Source of the DNA: Cryptomeria japonica
Taxonomy: Eukaryota > Streptophyta > Pinopsida > Cupressales > Cupressaceae
Direction: 5' to 3'
Assembly: GCF_030272615.1 (NCBI RefSeq)
Contig: NC_081415.1
Coordinates: forward strand, 631,641,041 to 631,705,040
DNA length: 64,000 bases
Part shown: positions 49,227-61,739 of the stretch, piece after piece
Position numbering within the stretch: the first letter of the stretch is position 1
How the letters are laid out: every line of letters begins with the position of its first letter
The notes under the pieces: generated by a model
What the model saw: only the letters and a program-made list of their open reading frames with translations
Databases searched by the model: none
What the model was told of the DNA's origin: nothing
Made by a program: the position numbers and the translations under genes

Positions 49227-52200
49227 ATGGCCTCTTCTTCTACTCCTGAGTTTATTCTTAACCCTACCATTGTGGAAAATGTGAAATTCCCTAGGCCCGT
49301 GTTTAAGATAATTCCCGAAATTGCTAAGCAAGATGACTCTGTAGGGGCATTTTCAAAAATTCCTAAAGGTCTAGCATTTGCAGAAGACCCTAGGATTTAT
49401 ATACATTTCAATATAGAAGAACTAGGTTATGAGGAACTAATGAAAATGTTTACTAAGGTCATTGGTGATGAACATGGTGCTATTAAACTTGGACATAAAA
49501 TTGTGGAAACTCTTTGTGGAGATACTGAATATCCCTCAATTTCTAGAGGAAGTAGTAAGGATTGTATTGAGTATAGCACATGGAGAGTTCTTATGATTGG
49601 ATTCTATCTGCAAGATAACCTGACAAGAAATTAGGGTAGTTACTGGTTTACCCTCAACCGACAACAGACCTGATAAAAAACAAAGAAGATTCCCAACAAC
49701 AAAGTGATGAGCCTAACTAGAGAAACATATGATAATAGATCATTGAGAGTAAATGATATTAAGGACATCAATGTGAGATTTGTAAGTATGGTGCTAGGAT
49801 ACAAGACCACACATGCAAATAGGCTAAATTCACTTTCTAGTCTCTATATACACAGTGCTTATGAGATGGTAAACAACAATGCAATGATAGATGTGTGTGA
49901 ATGGCTAAAAGATGAACTCATTGACAATTTGAAAAAGATTAAAGGAGATAAGAAAGGGATATTCTGCTTTGGAAACCTTCTAGTATGTTTGAAGTTGTAC
50001 TTTACTAAAGAGATCCCTGGTACAAGACCCAAAGACTTTGGATATGATATACCGGTAGGAAAACAACTACAAGAAGCTTTGACCAGCATGGGAATTGCTA
50101 GAGACAACAACATAATAGATTACTTCAAAACTTTCCAAGCTAAGACGAGAACTAGAGAAAGGCTACCACAAAGTATAGTAGACAAATATGACAAAGAGAT
50201 TTATTTTGTTATCAAAAGAGATGAGACATGGATGGAGGTAGTACTCCCTAGGACTATTTGGGTGATTGAAATGGGATATGAAGTAGATCTTACCATTCTG
50301 GAGACATATGCCAAAGCTTTATTGGATGCATTGAGAGAACCATTAGAAAAGGCCTTTGGTAGTGCTGATACTATTGAGAGTGATGTAAGTCTATTGAAGC
50401 AAAGAAAGAAAAGAGAAAAATACATTAGAGATGCTTCTAATAAAGAAAAGGAAAAAAAAAAAATGTCATGAACATTAGTGGCATATCGGCTAGTGAACTT
50501 GAAGGACTTCAACCAGAGGCACATATTTCACTTGTTGACACATCTTCTGGAACTGATAATGAGAAGGCAACAAAGTTTAAAAGAGTTGAAAGGAGGAAGA
50601 GAAAACCTTCACCGATACCCTCTCCTTCACCTAAGAGAACACAGACTCTAAGAAAGAAACAACAGGTAGTAAGGGGACCACCCAAGAAACTGACAACCAA
50701 AGAAGAAACAACAACCAATTACCCCTTCTTTGAATGATTTGTTGAATGAGATAACTGATGATGGAAATTTGTCTAATGTACACAAACTGCATAATACATT
50801 TAATGATTCTGACAGGGAAAGCATTGAGAACAATATTATCTTACATTTGGACATATATAAGAAGGTTCTAATTGAAGTTGTGGATGACTTACCAAATGAA
50901 CTTTATAAAAGATTAGAAGCAAAAAGGATAGCAATGATGGAATTAGACAAGAAGCTAAAAATTGAAAAACTTCTAGCTGTACATCCTATTAATTCAAAAG
51001 AAGAAATTGATGAATTGATTTCTGAGGCTAACCGATCCGTTTTTGCCAGTGGGCACTGACAAGCAAGTTAAAAGGCAGGAAGAGTAAAAGAGATTGCAAA
51101 TGAGACTGCTAATAATTGGGATATATTTTTTGTGGAGAAGGAAAAAACAAGAGGAAATGAACCAAACTAAAAAGACATTCAAAGTGTATCAGAAGGATAA
51201 GGACAAGGGCAAAGGAAAAATTGGTGGAGTCCCAAACATCAAGATTACTGAAAATCTACCACCACCTTTGGATACTGCACTGGTACACTCAGATGATCCA
51301 CCAGTTATTGACACTGAAGGTATCACACACGATGACACAAATCCTAAATCTGAGATACTCTTTACCATGAATGTGGACACTCAAGAAGTAAATATTGTTG
51401 TGGATAAGGATAATTCAGAGGTTAAGGAAGACAATGGCAACATGGAAGAGAAACCGATAGAAACTATTGAAGTTGAGATCCCAACCCCAACAAAACAACC
51501 GTTAGAAACTGAAAAACCTACTGAAGGTAAAGATGCTGGCAAAGGGCCACCAGAGACAGAGATACCGACAATTGAACAATCTGAGGCAAAGGTACACACT
51601 GAAACAGAGAAACCGACAATCACTGAGACATTAAAACAGTCTGAGAAACCTTTGTAGGTTGAGATGCAAACCCAGACTGATCCACCAGAGGAAAATGCAA
51701 GTAAAATGGTTACACCTATTGGAAGCACATAGGTAATAAAAGTAATTGGTCAGACATCCGGCATATCTACAAGTGAATTCAGACCTACCATTGTTACAGA
51801 GGTACTCTTGGATTCAATAAAAAAGATAATGGATTGCAATGCATTGGCCTAAAAGGCAATTAAAAACCACTGTACCTATTCTTAAATTGATTGCACCAAA
51901 TTGTAACATAGATCATATTAAGGATTCTTTAGGTAAATTGGACACATTGTCCAAATTTATTGCTGACAATGTAATAACTATTGATAAAGTGAATGAGGAC
52001 ACAATAAAGGAGAGAGTTGAAAAAGAGAAGGACAAATTCTTTGAAGACACCATAAATAAGTGTACAAACCACTTGAATACATTATTACCGGTACTTAACT
52101 CTACAATTTTGGAGTACAAGGAGCTATATAGGGAAACATGCAAACCTCACCTTTTGACAGAGGACACCTTTTGACAGAGGACATAGATAAGGAGATCAGT

Positions 52201-52510
52201 AGAACACAGAAAGAAATTGATGACATATCTAATAACATTATTGGTTGATCCAAACACATCAGTTTTTGAACAGGAAATGATAGTTTTTGAGGAGAAATTA
52301 GAGAAACTTGAGAAAGAGAAGGCAAGGATAAGGTCAAATTCCTGAGAACTTAAAAATAAACTTGGTCCCAAGTTGGACAATCTTATCTCTCAGAGAATTG
52401 AAATATCTAAGGCATTACTTCAGGGAGAGCAATCACCGAAAGAACACATGAACTATCTCACCGACACGATCCAACAAACTGAGGCAACCTTGAATGATAG
52501 CAAAAGGTTT
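49227..52510 (+). pseudogene. Accessory ORF of the non-autonomous LTR element
   Basis: Starts MASSSTPEFILNPTIVENVK. About 1000 codons if frameshifts are ignored. 49227-50471 is one frame with three stops near 49634-49675 and looks globular (WRVLMIGFYLQDN, VRFVSMVLGYKT, FGNLLVCLKLYF). An A run at 50452-50463 shifts the frame. Next come a basic segment (KRVERRKRKPSPIPSPSPKR), an acidic helical part (50730-51059), a Pro/Glu/Thr-rich repeat part (51094-51657, TETEKPTI-like) and a coiled-coil C-terminus (51839-52510). I do not recognise any retroviral-type enzyme domain, so the function is unknown. Confidence 0.6.
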
Positions 52511-52782
52511 ATGTAGAGTCTAAATCTAGTTTTGGCAGATATTTTCAGATTGTAATCAAACCAGTTACAGACTTTGAGGTGAAATTTTTGCACTTGTTGA
52601 CTATTTTTGACAACCTTTATCATTGATGTCAAAGGGGGAGTAGTGGAGAGAAAAATACTTATTCAGAGGAGATAATTTGCTCAGGAGGAGCACATCTTTT
52701 TGGAAACTTTTTGGACTTCATTTTTTGGAACAGTTTTTGGATTTTTCTCATGAGTGTTGCCATCAATGCCAAAGGGGGAGAT

Positions 52783-53580
52783 TGTTGGCATTCTACACTC
52801 TTATGAGAATAGTTGATGTTGTCATTGATGGCAACCAACTGAAAATCATCTAGCAACCCACCGACAGTTACTAGCACTGACAATAGACTTCTACATACAC
52901 CGACAGGCACTTCACCGACAGTGGCAACAATGCATACTGACACTCAAGCTGACATGGAATAAATTTTTGTTTATTGTTTTATAATGTAATTATCTCTTGT
53001 AAAAGCCAACAAGACATATTGTAAAAGACTCATATATGTATGAGATCTTATAAGTCATTTTGATGTGTGTGAGAGAGAGAGGATAGATGATATTTTGTAT
53101 AAGGTGATATAGTTGACAACAAAGGTTTTGGTAATAGATTGAGCTTAAACCGGTACTAAACTTGGCATAACTGATGCTGATCTGAAGCAATACATTGTAT
53201 TGGATTTTGATAATCCATTTTGTAAGTCAGTGAGACTTCTATTTTGTAGTTGAGCAGTGAGCTCTAGGCTGCTAACCTTCTTGCATGTGGAGCCCCCTCA
53301 TTGTAAGTAATATTTATTCATTGGCCAGTGAGTGAATATTGTGGGTCACAAATCCCACTGAGGTTTTTCTCACATTGGGTTTCCTTGTTAAATATCTTGT
53401 ATTATGGTGTCTTCTCTATGTTGTCTCTGTTTTTCTTATTTGCTGCATTAATTCTTATTTACCGATACACTGTTTTGGGATACAAAGTTCTTAATAAGTT
53501 TCAATATTCTATTAACCGGTTAGACACTGATTCACCCCCCCCCCCTCTTAGTGTCTTTAGGACTGCCATTGATTCTAACA
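52783..53580 (+). repeat. 3' LTR of the non-autonomous element
   Basis: 798 bp, matches 43427-44201 with roughly one difference in ten bases over the first 200 bp. Confidence 0.92.
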
Positions 53581-53585
53581 CAAAA

Positions 53586-53860
53586 TCTTTTAGGTGATCT
53601 ACATATGAAATACATTTTCCCCAAAACATCACCATAACACAGCGTACATGATAAATGAAAGCTTTGAGATCTAATTGATGAAAATAAATCAACTTGAAAA
53701 TCCTAAACATGCAATATGTCCAAGTGCTATGAATGAAAAGAAGTAACATGAAATGAAAGAAGCCATTATCCAACACATCATTATAATAAATGTACGTAAA
53801 AAACAATGTAATCATATGTGAAATAGCTAATAAATCCAATCCATCAATTGCCATGATGAA
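53586..53860 (-). pseudogene. Gypsy gag, upstream continuation
   Basis: Minus-strand reading CISYVDHLKDF runs to the right target duplication. It is in the same frame as the codons left of the insertion at 43421, showing a single ORF was split. Upstream sequence loses coding character within about 250 bp. Confidence 0.65.
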
Positions 53861-54583
53861 TATTTGAATTTAAATCCAATAAAATGAATAAATTAGGATT
53901 TTATAAACCTCTTAATTTATTTGAATTGATGAGATTCACAAATTTGATTGATTTTTAGTTTTATTTTTAGAGAATTTGAAATTTGGAATTTAGAATTGAA
54001 TAATTCAAATTTTTTAGAAAAATGATTATTAAATTGATTGAAAGAATAAAATGCATTTCTCTAGGAAATTTAGGATTATGTAAAAATAATCTCTTAATTA
54101 AAATTAAATTTAAAATTAGGGCATTGTGAAAATAACCTCTTAATTTTAAAATTTAAATTTGAAATTGAAATTTTATCAAGATTGCAATTTTGAATTTGAA
54201 TTGAAATTAACAACCAAATTTAAAGAGGGAAATTCAAAATTTAAACAACACACAAGCTCAATTTAAATTTTTTTTTTACATTAGGGTTTTTGAAATTAAC
54301 GACTTAATTTTAAAAATTAATTGTGAACTTTGATTTGTAGATGAAATTGTGAATTTGAAATTGAAAAAGTGCTTAGATCAAGTAAATAGTTAATCCAAAT
54401 TAAACAATTCACAAGCTCAATTTTGAAATTAAAAATTAAGGTTTTAGTGAAATCAACCTCTAAATTTTTAAAATTTGCAAGGAAATCAAACTTGTAAATG
54501 AAAACTTAAATTTTTAATTGCATACACTCAGATCTGAAATGAAAAATCAGAATTAATGGTGTAAGGAGTCGCGCTCACCAAAA
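53861..54583 (-). other. Gypsy derivative leader, AT-rich
   Basis: Non-coding stretch between gag and the 5' LTR, with repeated AATTTGAAATT-type words. A primer-site-like TGGTGAGCGCGACTCC lies next to the LTR at about 54568-54580. Confidence 0.5.
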
Positions 54584-55577
54584 TGTAAAGGGTGGAAAAT
54601 TTAGGATTTCCACCCAAAGGAGAATGAAAACTGCTAATATTGTGATTTAAGACCTTTACATTCAAAAGAGGGTTGTAATCCACTAGATCTAGTCACAAAT
54701 TAGATAAGGATTGAATACTAAGTGGATTGGATCAATTTGGTTAATTCGGGTTCCCTCTTTTGTGAGTTGAAGTGCTGATTTAGTAGAAAATGTTGACAAT
54801 TGGAAACAAAACTAAGAAGAAATGAGCTATGGATATGGGATTTTGTCCTGCACCTGCAATTTAGTAGTATATGATGATTCATACCTGCCCCTCAAAACTA
54901 CCCCAAAAAAGTAGGGATTGTGACGTGGCAACATGATCCTCTAAATTTTTCGCACACCAAAAAGGGTTGTTGCGTCTCTGTGTCTGAAGCTTATTCTGAG
55001 AAGTACAATTGCACACCTATTTCCTACATACATAAAGAAAGGAAAAAAGGTTGGAAATAGGGGTTTGCCTAAGTCAAACCCCAGTTGAGGAATCAACCTT
55101 GAATGAAATGAAATACTGAAATAAATAATGGAAATGTATACTTGAGATCTGCAATGATTGATGATGATGTTTTGCTTCTTGAATGTAATCACATATGTTG
55201 TATGAAATGGCATGAACATGACAAATCCCTAACACACACACATGTTTGCATATGTAGGATGTAATGTTGCTCCACAATGGATAGATGAAGAATATGCAGC
55301 CTTGAAGACCTCTTGAAATGCTTGATTGCTTGACTATAGTTCTCCTTGCCTTATTATTGCATCATTTGTATATCAAAATGAGAAGAGAAGGCCTCCTTAT
55401 ATACTTTCCTTTTGTCAAACATATTAACTTTTTGACATAGGCCGACATGGAGGAAGGGGATCCCACTTATTTTTTAAATATTAAAATGGGTTTAAAAAGG
55501 GCCCAATTTAGGGAGGACCAAGGCGCTACTCCCTGGTCCCAGTGAGGACCAAGGTGCTATTCCTTGGTCCTACCCAT
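54584..55577 (-). repeat. Gypsy derivative 5' LTR, outer end missing
   Basis: Aligns with 37043-38040 from TGTAAAGGGTGG through a GGTCCTACCC block, then stops at 55577. The remaining roughly 190 bp, including the expected TGTAGC edge, are absent and copia sequence begins. Confidence 0.8.
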
Positions 55578-58445
55578 TGGCTTTATCTCCTATACTTTGA
55601 TATTCAAAATGATTCTTTTTCATACCTTGTGAAATTATTTCCACTAGTTATCTCTGACTCACTTCCAGAATCTTCCTCACTTCTACTGATAGACTCAACC
55701 TTGCTAATTGCACTGTTTCATCAATGCTCAAATTTGTGTTGTATACTACTCTCTACAATCTCTTATTGTAACATCAATATGCTTTTCTATTCATTGAATA
55801 TCTAAGAAAAATTCCTTCATTAGATCTAGAATTAAATTTACCCAAATTCTCTTCATCTCTTTTGATATAACATTTACTTCCAAATATTTTGAAATATATT
55901 ACTAACATTGGTATTTCATTCCATAAATCACATGGTGTCTTTGTTATCCTTCATCTAATCTGAGCTCTATTTAAAATGTGTATTGTTTTTTGACATGCTT
56001 CTCTCCTTTACATATCCAATAACTGTGCCTACTTCAACATATTTCTAGCCATCTCTTGAACAATCTTGTTTTTCCATTTCACCACTCCATTTTCTTGAAG
56101 TTCTAGGTGTTGAGTATTGTCACTAGATTCCATACTTTGCACAATGAGATTTATATCTTTCATCTGGGTGAATTATCCACCTCAATCTAACCTTAAACAC
56201 TTGATTGTTCTACTAATTTGATTTTCAACAAATGCCTTAAAAGCTTTAAATTTCTTGAAAGCATATGTTTTCTCTTTTTGAAAGAAAATCCAAGACATTA
56301 TAGAATAATCATCTATAAGCATGATAAAATACCTATCACCTTGTAGACACTTTCTCCTCATAGGACCACATGGATCAATATGAATAAGCTCCAATAAATT
56401 TGTGGTAGAATAATCCCTAGTAGGAAATCTGGTCTTCATTTTCTTTTCTTCATGACATGGTTTGTAGCTAGTAGATGGAGTTTTTTTTATCACAAGCATG
56501 TCTCTTACCATTCCTTTTGAGATAATTCTCACGAGATCATTAAAATTGATATATCCCATCCTTCCATGCCAAAGGCAACTTTCTTATCTTTGTATGATGA
56601 AATAATTTTGTCCATTTACTTCAATTAGATGATATAAATCATTGTCAGTTTTGGTTCCTTCCACAACAAGCTTTTTGGTATCCTTCTTTATGTTTTCACA
56701 ACCTTTCTCACTAAATGGAAAACTATATCCATTGTCACACATATGACTTACACTTAGAAGATTATTTTTCAAACCCTTTAAAGACACAACATTGTAGGTT
56801 CTTGTTTTACCACCATCAAGACTCAATGTACCATTTCCAACAATTTAGGCAACAATTTTTTAATGAGAGTAACATCCCCACCATCATAATCTTTGAGATT
56901 CATGGACTTGTTTTTATCTCTAGTCATGTGTCTTGAGCATCTATTATTAATGATCCACAAATTCTTCTACTTCTGGGCATGAAGTGTAGTCTATGCCACC
57001 ATAGACTTCTTAGTCTTTTGCGAGCTTTGATTTTCTTCTCCTAACCTTCCAGAGTCATTGTTCTGATTAACACCTAGTTGTTTACTTTGTTTTTTGACAT
57101 AGTACAACTCATAAAATTTCTTATATAGTTTTTTTCAATGTGCCAATAATTGTTGGACTTACAAGAAATGATAAAAATCGAATAATGTAGAAAACCCATT
57201 CCTACTAACAAATTTATTCCTTCTAATTGGACCTCTTCACAATCTACTACCTTATGACCAAAATTATTGCAATTAAAACAATAACTAGAAAAGAATAATT
57301 GTGCCTAGTATTGAGTTCTTGTCCTCTTGTTGCTTTCCTTTTAGATCTTCTAATTTTCCTTTGCACCTAAATGAAGTCATTTTTCATCTTTTTTGTTTCT
57401 TTACTTGTTACAACTTTTTTATACTTTGAGCTTGCAAATCATTTTTCTTCCAGATTCACCAATTTTATTTTTACGGTTTGTTCTACACCCTTTCCCTTAT
57501 GTTCTTTAGTGAAACCGATGTTGGTCTTGATATGTTCAATGATATATAACTCCCAATTTAATCTAATACAACATCTTTGTGCTCTTTTAAAAATTCATCT
57601 TTAGTTGATTATTTGCCTTGTTAAGATTTTTTCTTAATGCAATGATCTCTACTACTAGCTTTTCACTATGTTTATCATTGTTCTGCAGTCCCTATATCAA
57701 CACTTAATCAATCCTTTTTGCTTTTTCTATTTCAACTTTCATCTAAATGACTATCCTCTCTACTCTTTCTAGTTTTTGAGTTATTTTTTCTCAAATTTCA
57801 TTACTTCCTCAGTTATACTCTTCTATAGTCCTTTTATGTTAGTGCAAAGAAGCTCCTTTACTAGATTACCTTTATCATCCTCATCATTTGATCTCATTTC
57901 AATGGTATAATCTATATTCTCTAAAGCCATGAATAGAGCTTTCCCACAACTATTCCTATTAGTATTTTGATCTTCTTCTTCATTAGATTATCCACTATCT
58001 TTGTTCACAAAGAAACTTTTCTAACTTTTGTTAAACACATTCTTCTTGTTGAAATAATCTTTCCTATTCTTTTGACCATCATTGTTAGAGTCCTTATAGG
58101 GAAACTTAACCATAAAATGTCCCATCTCTCCATAGTTAAAACATTTGAAAGAAAATTTACCTTTGTATTTACTAGAACCTCTTTGTAGTCTTCTAACAAA
58201 GTTTGCTACTTTTGAATCTGATTCTTCATCAAAATTTGACTCATCATCTCTTTTAGACACTTTGAAAGTAGTTTTCTTTCCTATAGATTTTTCATTATCT
58301 AGTCTCATCTCAAAAATAGTTGAAGATCCATGTAACTCATCCAAAATTTATTCAAATATTTGGCATCTTCAATAGAAACTATTTTCAGAAAAAATCTTGG
58401 TGACAGTGATCTAAGAATCTTCTTCACAATAATTTATTCTTTTAT
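55578..58445 (-). pseudogene. Outer copia gag to integrase fragment
   Basis: On the minus strand: gag C-terminus (58445-58100; KILRSLSPRF, EMRLDNEKS); a degenerate zinc knuckle (CFNYGEMGHFMVKF, with two Cys lost); protease/pre-integrase (56826-56584; VSLKGLKNNLLSVSHMCDNG and DLYHLIE); integrase (56559-56182; LLELIHIDPCGPMR and FIMLIDDYS); and a decayed integrase C-terminus down to 55578. No reverse transcriptase follows; the gypsy LTR begins instead. Stops and frameshifts throughout. Confidence 0.85.
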
Positions 58446-58448
58446 CTC

Positions 58449-59235
58449 TTCACTCTATGTTAACCATTAATTACTACAAAAAAATTCTCCAACCAATAAA
58501 CATGAACTAACAAATTTCTTAAGTTAAGTTCCTCAATGATGCAAACATCTAAAGAATGTAAAACAATACACACCAACACAATGAATAATAGATATACATT
58601 AAAAACCAAGATGGGAAAAACCATAGTGAGAATAGCTACTTGGATCTACTATCCAAATCTAACCTTACAAAATAATGGATCATTTACAAAGATTGAGTAG
58701 GCACTATCCTATCGCAGACAACAATCCCCTTAAGTACCATGAGTACCAACCTAGTAGAGACACCAATCTCATATGCTTAAGTTTGAGCAACAACTCAATA
58801 GCTAGGACCTAAAACTCTCAAAAATATGAAAGATATGATTTTAGGACCTTCAAGATACAACTTTCTTTTGATCAAATTTGTCTTTATAAACTCTCCTCTT
58901 TAGCTTATGATATTTTGATAATGGTGCACATGAATCACAAAAAACCTCAGTCTCATCCTCCAATTCGCATGATATGAACTTATATCCCCATAATACATAC
59001 ACCTCATCACACATAGCACATTTGAAATGAATCTAGAACAATCAAATATTCATCACAATTATAATTACAATTACAAGTCAACCTATAGAATAATTAAACA
59101 TTTACAAGTTGGCCACACAACATTTCTTCACTAAATGCATAGTATGCTAGGTCCTAATTAGCCCATACACAAATCAATACAAGGGAACGTACCACACACA
59201 TCAAAAAGTAGCATTAGCAATTCTAAAATGTTGTC
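58449..59235 (-). repeat. Outer copia 5' LTR remnant
   Basis: Aligns with 34335-35170. It joins gag directly without primer site or gag N-terminus, so sequence has been lost at about 58447. Confidence 0.6.
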
Positions 59236-59264
59236 CATCCAAAATATCCAATAGACATGGTGAA

Positions 59265-59700
59265 CTCACAATACTGGTTCCCACTTTTTGACCAACTTTG
59301 ACACTTAGATGAACATTTTGAAACAAAACCTTCACTTTCCGACATCTATAACTTTTAAACCATTAAGAATTTGAAGATGATGTAAACCAGTGATTTGTAA
59401 CATCTTGTTTGTAGATTCTAAATATACTTGTTTTCAATTTTTGTTTGAATAATTTTTTTTTAATTTTTCCATCTCCCTCGAAAAGCAGTTTTTTATAGCA
59501 AACACCATTTTTTAAGAGTGATGTGCATCCTGAAACGCATAACTTTTTTCTATAAATGATTATAACTTAATTCTTTTGAATTTTGGTTTGTAACATCAAT
59601 ACCCAGGGCATGCAGTTGGTTTGATAGTGATATGCTGAATATTTTTCATTTTATTTAGTTTTGAACTCTGAGTAATTATAATTTAGATATGGGTAAGTGC
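59265..59700 (-). repeat. Dispersed repeat family Y, copy 3 (inverted)
   Basis: Reverse-complement match to 35780-36405 and 32205-32880, sharing the reversed CACTCTTTAAAAAATGG and GTCAAAGTTGGTCAAAAAGT blocks. Confidence 0.65.
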
Positions 59701-59840
59701 ACAAAGTTGTGGTACCAAAAAGGTGCCAATTTTTACGTTTTCATAAAAATGCATCATTGGCATGAATAGGTCATCCAAACCTTCGGGTTGGATGCCCAAG
59801 GAAAAACCAACCCAAAGGGTTGGTATTTTCCCATGCAAAA

Positions 59841-59930
59841 AATTTGGCGAGCACCAAATATGGCGCTTGCCAAATTCAAATTTTTGAATTTTCATATTTG
59901 GCATGTGCCAAATTTGGCGCTCCCCAAATG
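59841..59930. repeat. Imperfect hairpin of about 40-bp arms
   Basis: AATTTGGCGAGCACCAAATA.. is mirrored by ..GCCAAATTTGGCGCTCCCCAAATG, with a short TTTTTGAATT centre near 59881. TTGGCG and TGCCAAAT motifs alternate. Confidence 0.65.
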
Positions 59931-60257
59931 TGAAAAGTCATGTTTTGTATTTGAAGGTTTTGTGAGTGTGCAGATTTCCAATTTTGGGCACAAGTTATAC
60001 ATCTCGGAAGGAGAATATATACATGAAATATAACATTTAAGTATAAGAAAGAAGATTCTTATACTTTAAGTTATATTTAATGTATATATTGGTAGGAGGT
60101 TTGAGAGTGGTTTCAGCACTATAGGAGTTATAATGCAGATTCTAGTTTTTAGAGGATCATATAAAATTTGAGACTTAGCCAAATTTTAGTAATCAGCATA
60201 TCAAATTTTAGTAATCAACATGATCCTATTAGCATTCTTTAGCTATGTAGATCTGAC

Positions 60258-61460
60258 TCTCTTTATCTTCCCCAAACTCTAGACCTATCTCTATCCCTCT
60301 CTATCTCTCTCACTTCCCTCTCCCCTCTTTAGGTATATCCCATGCTCTCTATCTTTCGTTCCTTCCTTAACTCCATATCTATCCTTGACTCCCTCCCTCT
60401 CTCTTCTTCTTTATCATTCTCTTATTATTTCTCTCCCCTCCCTCTCCATTCTCTTGGTCACTACCTATCCCTTCTATCCTCTCTCTCCCCATATCTAGGG
60501 CTTTCCCTCCCTTCCTTTTCACCTCATTACCTCTCCCTCCCTATATTATTATCCACTTCTCACCCTCCCTCTAGGTTTCTCACATATCTAATTGTCCACC
60601 CTCTAGTTCTCTTCCTCCATCTCCATCTTTATCTCCCTCTCCCTTGCCCCCATCCATTTATGAACTCTCTCCCTCTATTCTCTCTCTAAACCTATCTACT
60701 TCATCATTCCTTAGGTATTTGAATTCCTCCATGTCTACCTCTCCATCTATCCCCTCTTACTCACCTCTTTACTCTTATATCTATTCCCTCTCTCCATTGT
60801 CTAGGTCGTCACCTCTCCCTCTCAAATTTATAGGTTTCTCCCTCATTCCCTCTCCAAATATATACCTATCCATCAATATCTCATTAGGAACCCATCTCTA
60901 TGATCCCCCCCTCTCATCTAGGTATGTAACCTCTCTCTCGCACTCTACATATATCATCTCTCTATTTATCCCCTCTCTAGTTCTCTCCCTTCCTCTCCAT
61001 CTATCACCCCTTACCCATCTCCCTTTATAAACTTTATCCTTCATTTATCTCTCATATAACCTCTTTATCTTCCATAAACTCTAGACCTATTACTCTCCCT
61101 TTCTCTCTATTTCTTCTCTCCCTCCCCCCTCTCTCTCTCTCTCTCTCACCTTCCCTCCTTATCTCCATATCCATCCTTCCCTCCCTCCATCTCTCTTCTC
61201 CTCCTATTGTCTCTCTCCACTCTCTCTTTGTTCTCTTGATCACTACCTATCCCTCCCAACCTCTATCTCTATACCTATTTTTCTCTCTTATTTTATTTTC
61301 TCTCTCTCACCTATCTACCCCATCCGTCTTTAGGTCTCTCAGTCACCCCCTACCCAACTTTCCCTCTCTTCTTATCTCTCTCTTTCTCTTTATTCTTCCC
61401 ACTCTTCTCTTCTCTCTCCCTCCCCTCTCCAGGTCATCACCTCTTCCTCCCTGATATAGT
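60258..61460. repeat. CT-rich degenerate repeat, period ~800 bp
   Basis: CTCTTTATCTTCC..AAACTCTAGACCTAT at 60258 recurs at 61061. GATCACTACCTATCCCT-type sequence (about 60457) recurs at about 61238. The CT bias is continuous. Open frames here encode only Ser/Leu/Pro-rich translations and are not genes. Confidence 0.7.
60395..60690 (+). repeat. Left arm of a large inverted repeat
   Basis: Reads CTTATTATTTCTCTCCCCTCC .. ATCTAGGGCT .. CTATATTATTA .. TAGGTTTCTCACATATC. The reverse complement is found in the same order at 63712-64000. Confidence 0.85.
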
Positions 61461-61739
61461 ATTTAGATAATGGGTTGTGGGATATAATATTTACAGTATA
61501 AGATACAAGATTGATGGTACATAGTTTAGGGAACATAGGGTTGAGGGTAGTAGTCGTAATTATTCCTCCCTCTATCTCTCCATCTTCCTCTCTCTCTTCT
61601 CTCTCACTTCTCTCTCCTCTCCCTAAGTCTCTCCCTCCCTCTATGTCTCCCCCTTCCTTACCCTCATATATATCTTCCTCCCCAACTCTCTCTTATTCTC
61701 TCTCTCCATTCTCAAGGTCACCATCTTTCTCTCTCTCTA

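Larger units (their letters stand above)
43427..53580 (+). mobile_element. Non-autonomous copia-like LTR element with accessory ORF
   Basis: LTRs 43427-44201 and 52783-53580 (TGTTGG..CTAACA). A perfect 5-bp duplication CAAAA is at 43422-43426 and 53581-53585. Primer-site-like TTGGTATAAGAGAC follows the 5' LTR at 44204; a polypurine tract AAAGGGGGAGAT (52771-52782) precedes the 3' LTR. It has a gag with four CCHC knuckles and a second large ORF, but no protease, integrase, RT or RNase H. LTR ends and spacing match the copia element at 25164-32199, so a relative probably supplied its enzymes. It sits inside the gypsy gag and carries a nested solo LTR. Confidence 0.85.
37043..55577 (-). mobile_element. 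Ty3/gypsy derivative, interrupted, no pol seen
   Basis: Left LTR 37043-38236 and right LTR 54584-55577 are direct copies. On the minus strand the order is truncated 5' LTR, primer-site-like TGGTGAGCGCGACTCC (about 54568-54580), gag, a long non-coding part with degenerate tandem repeats, a polypurine tract (38252-38237) and the 3' LTR. After removing younger insertions the internal part is only about 4.8 kb and contains no reverse transcriptase or integrase, so it depended on other elements for movement. The right LTR lacks its outer end. Confidence 0.75.

Noticed and set aside
49859-52380. Minus-strand frames of 60-115 codons opposite the accessory ORF
   Set aside because: They are antisense shadows of the plus-strand retroelement ORF, rich in Ser/Phe/Leu as expected from reading its Lys/Glu codons backwards.
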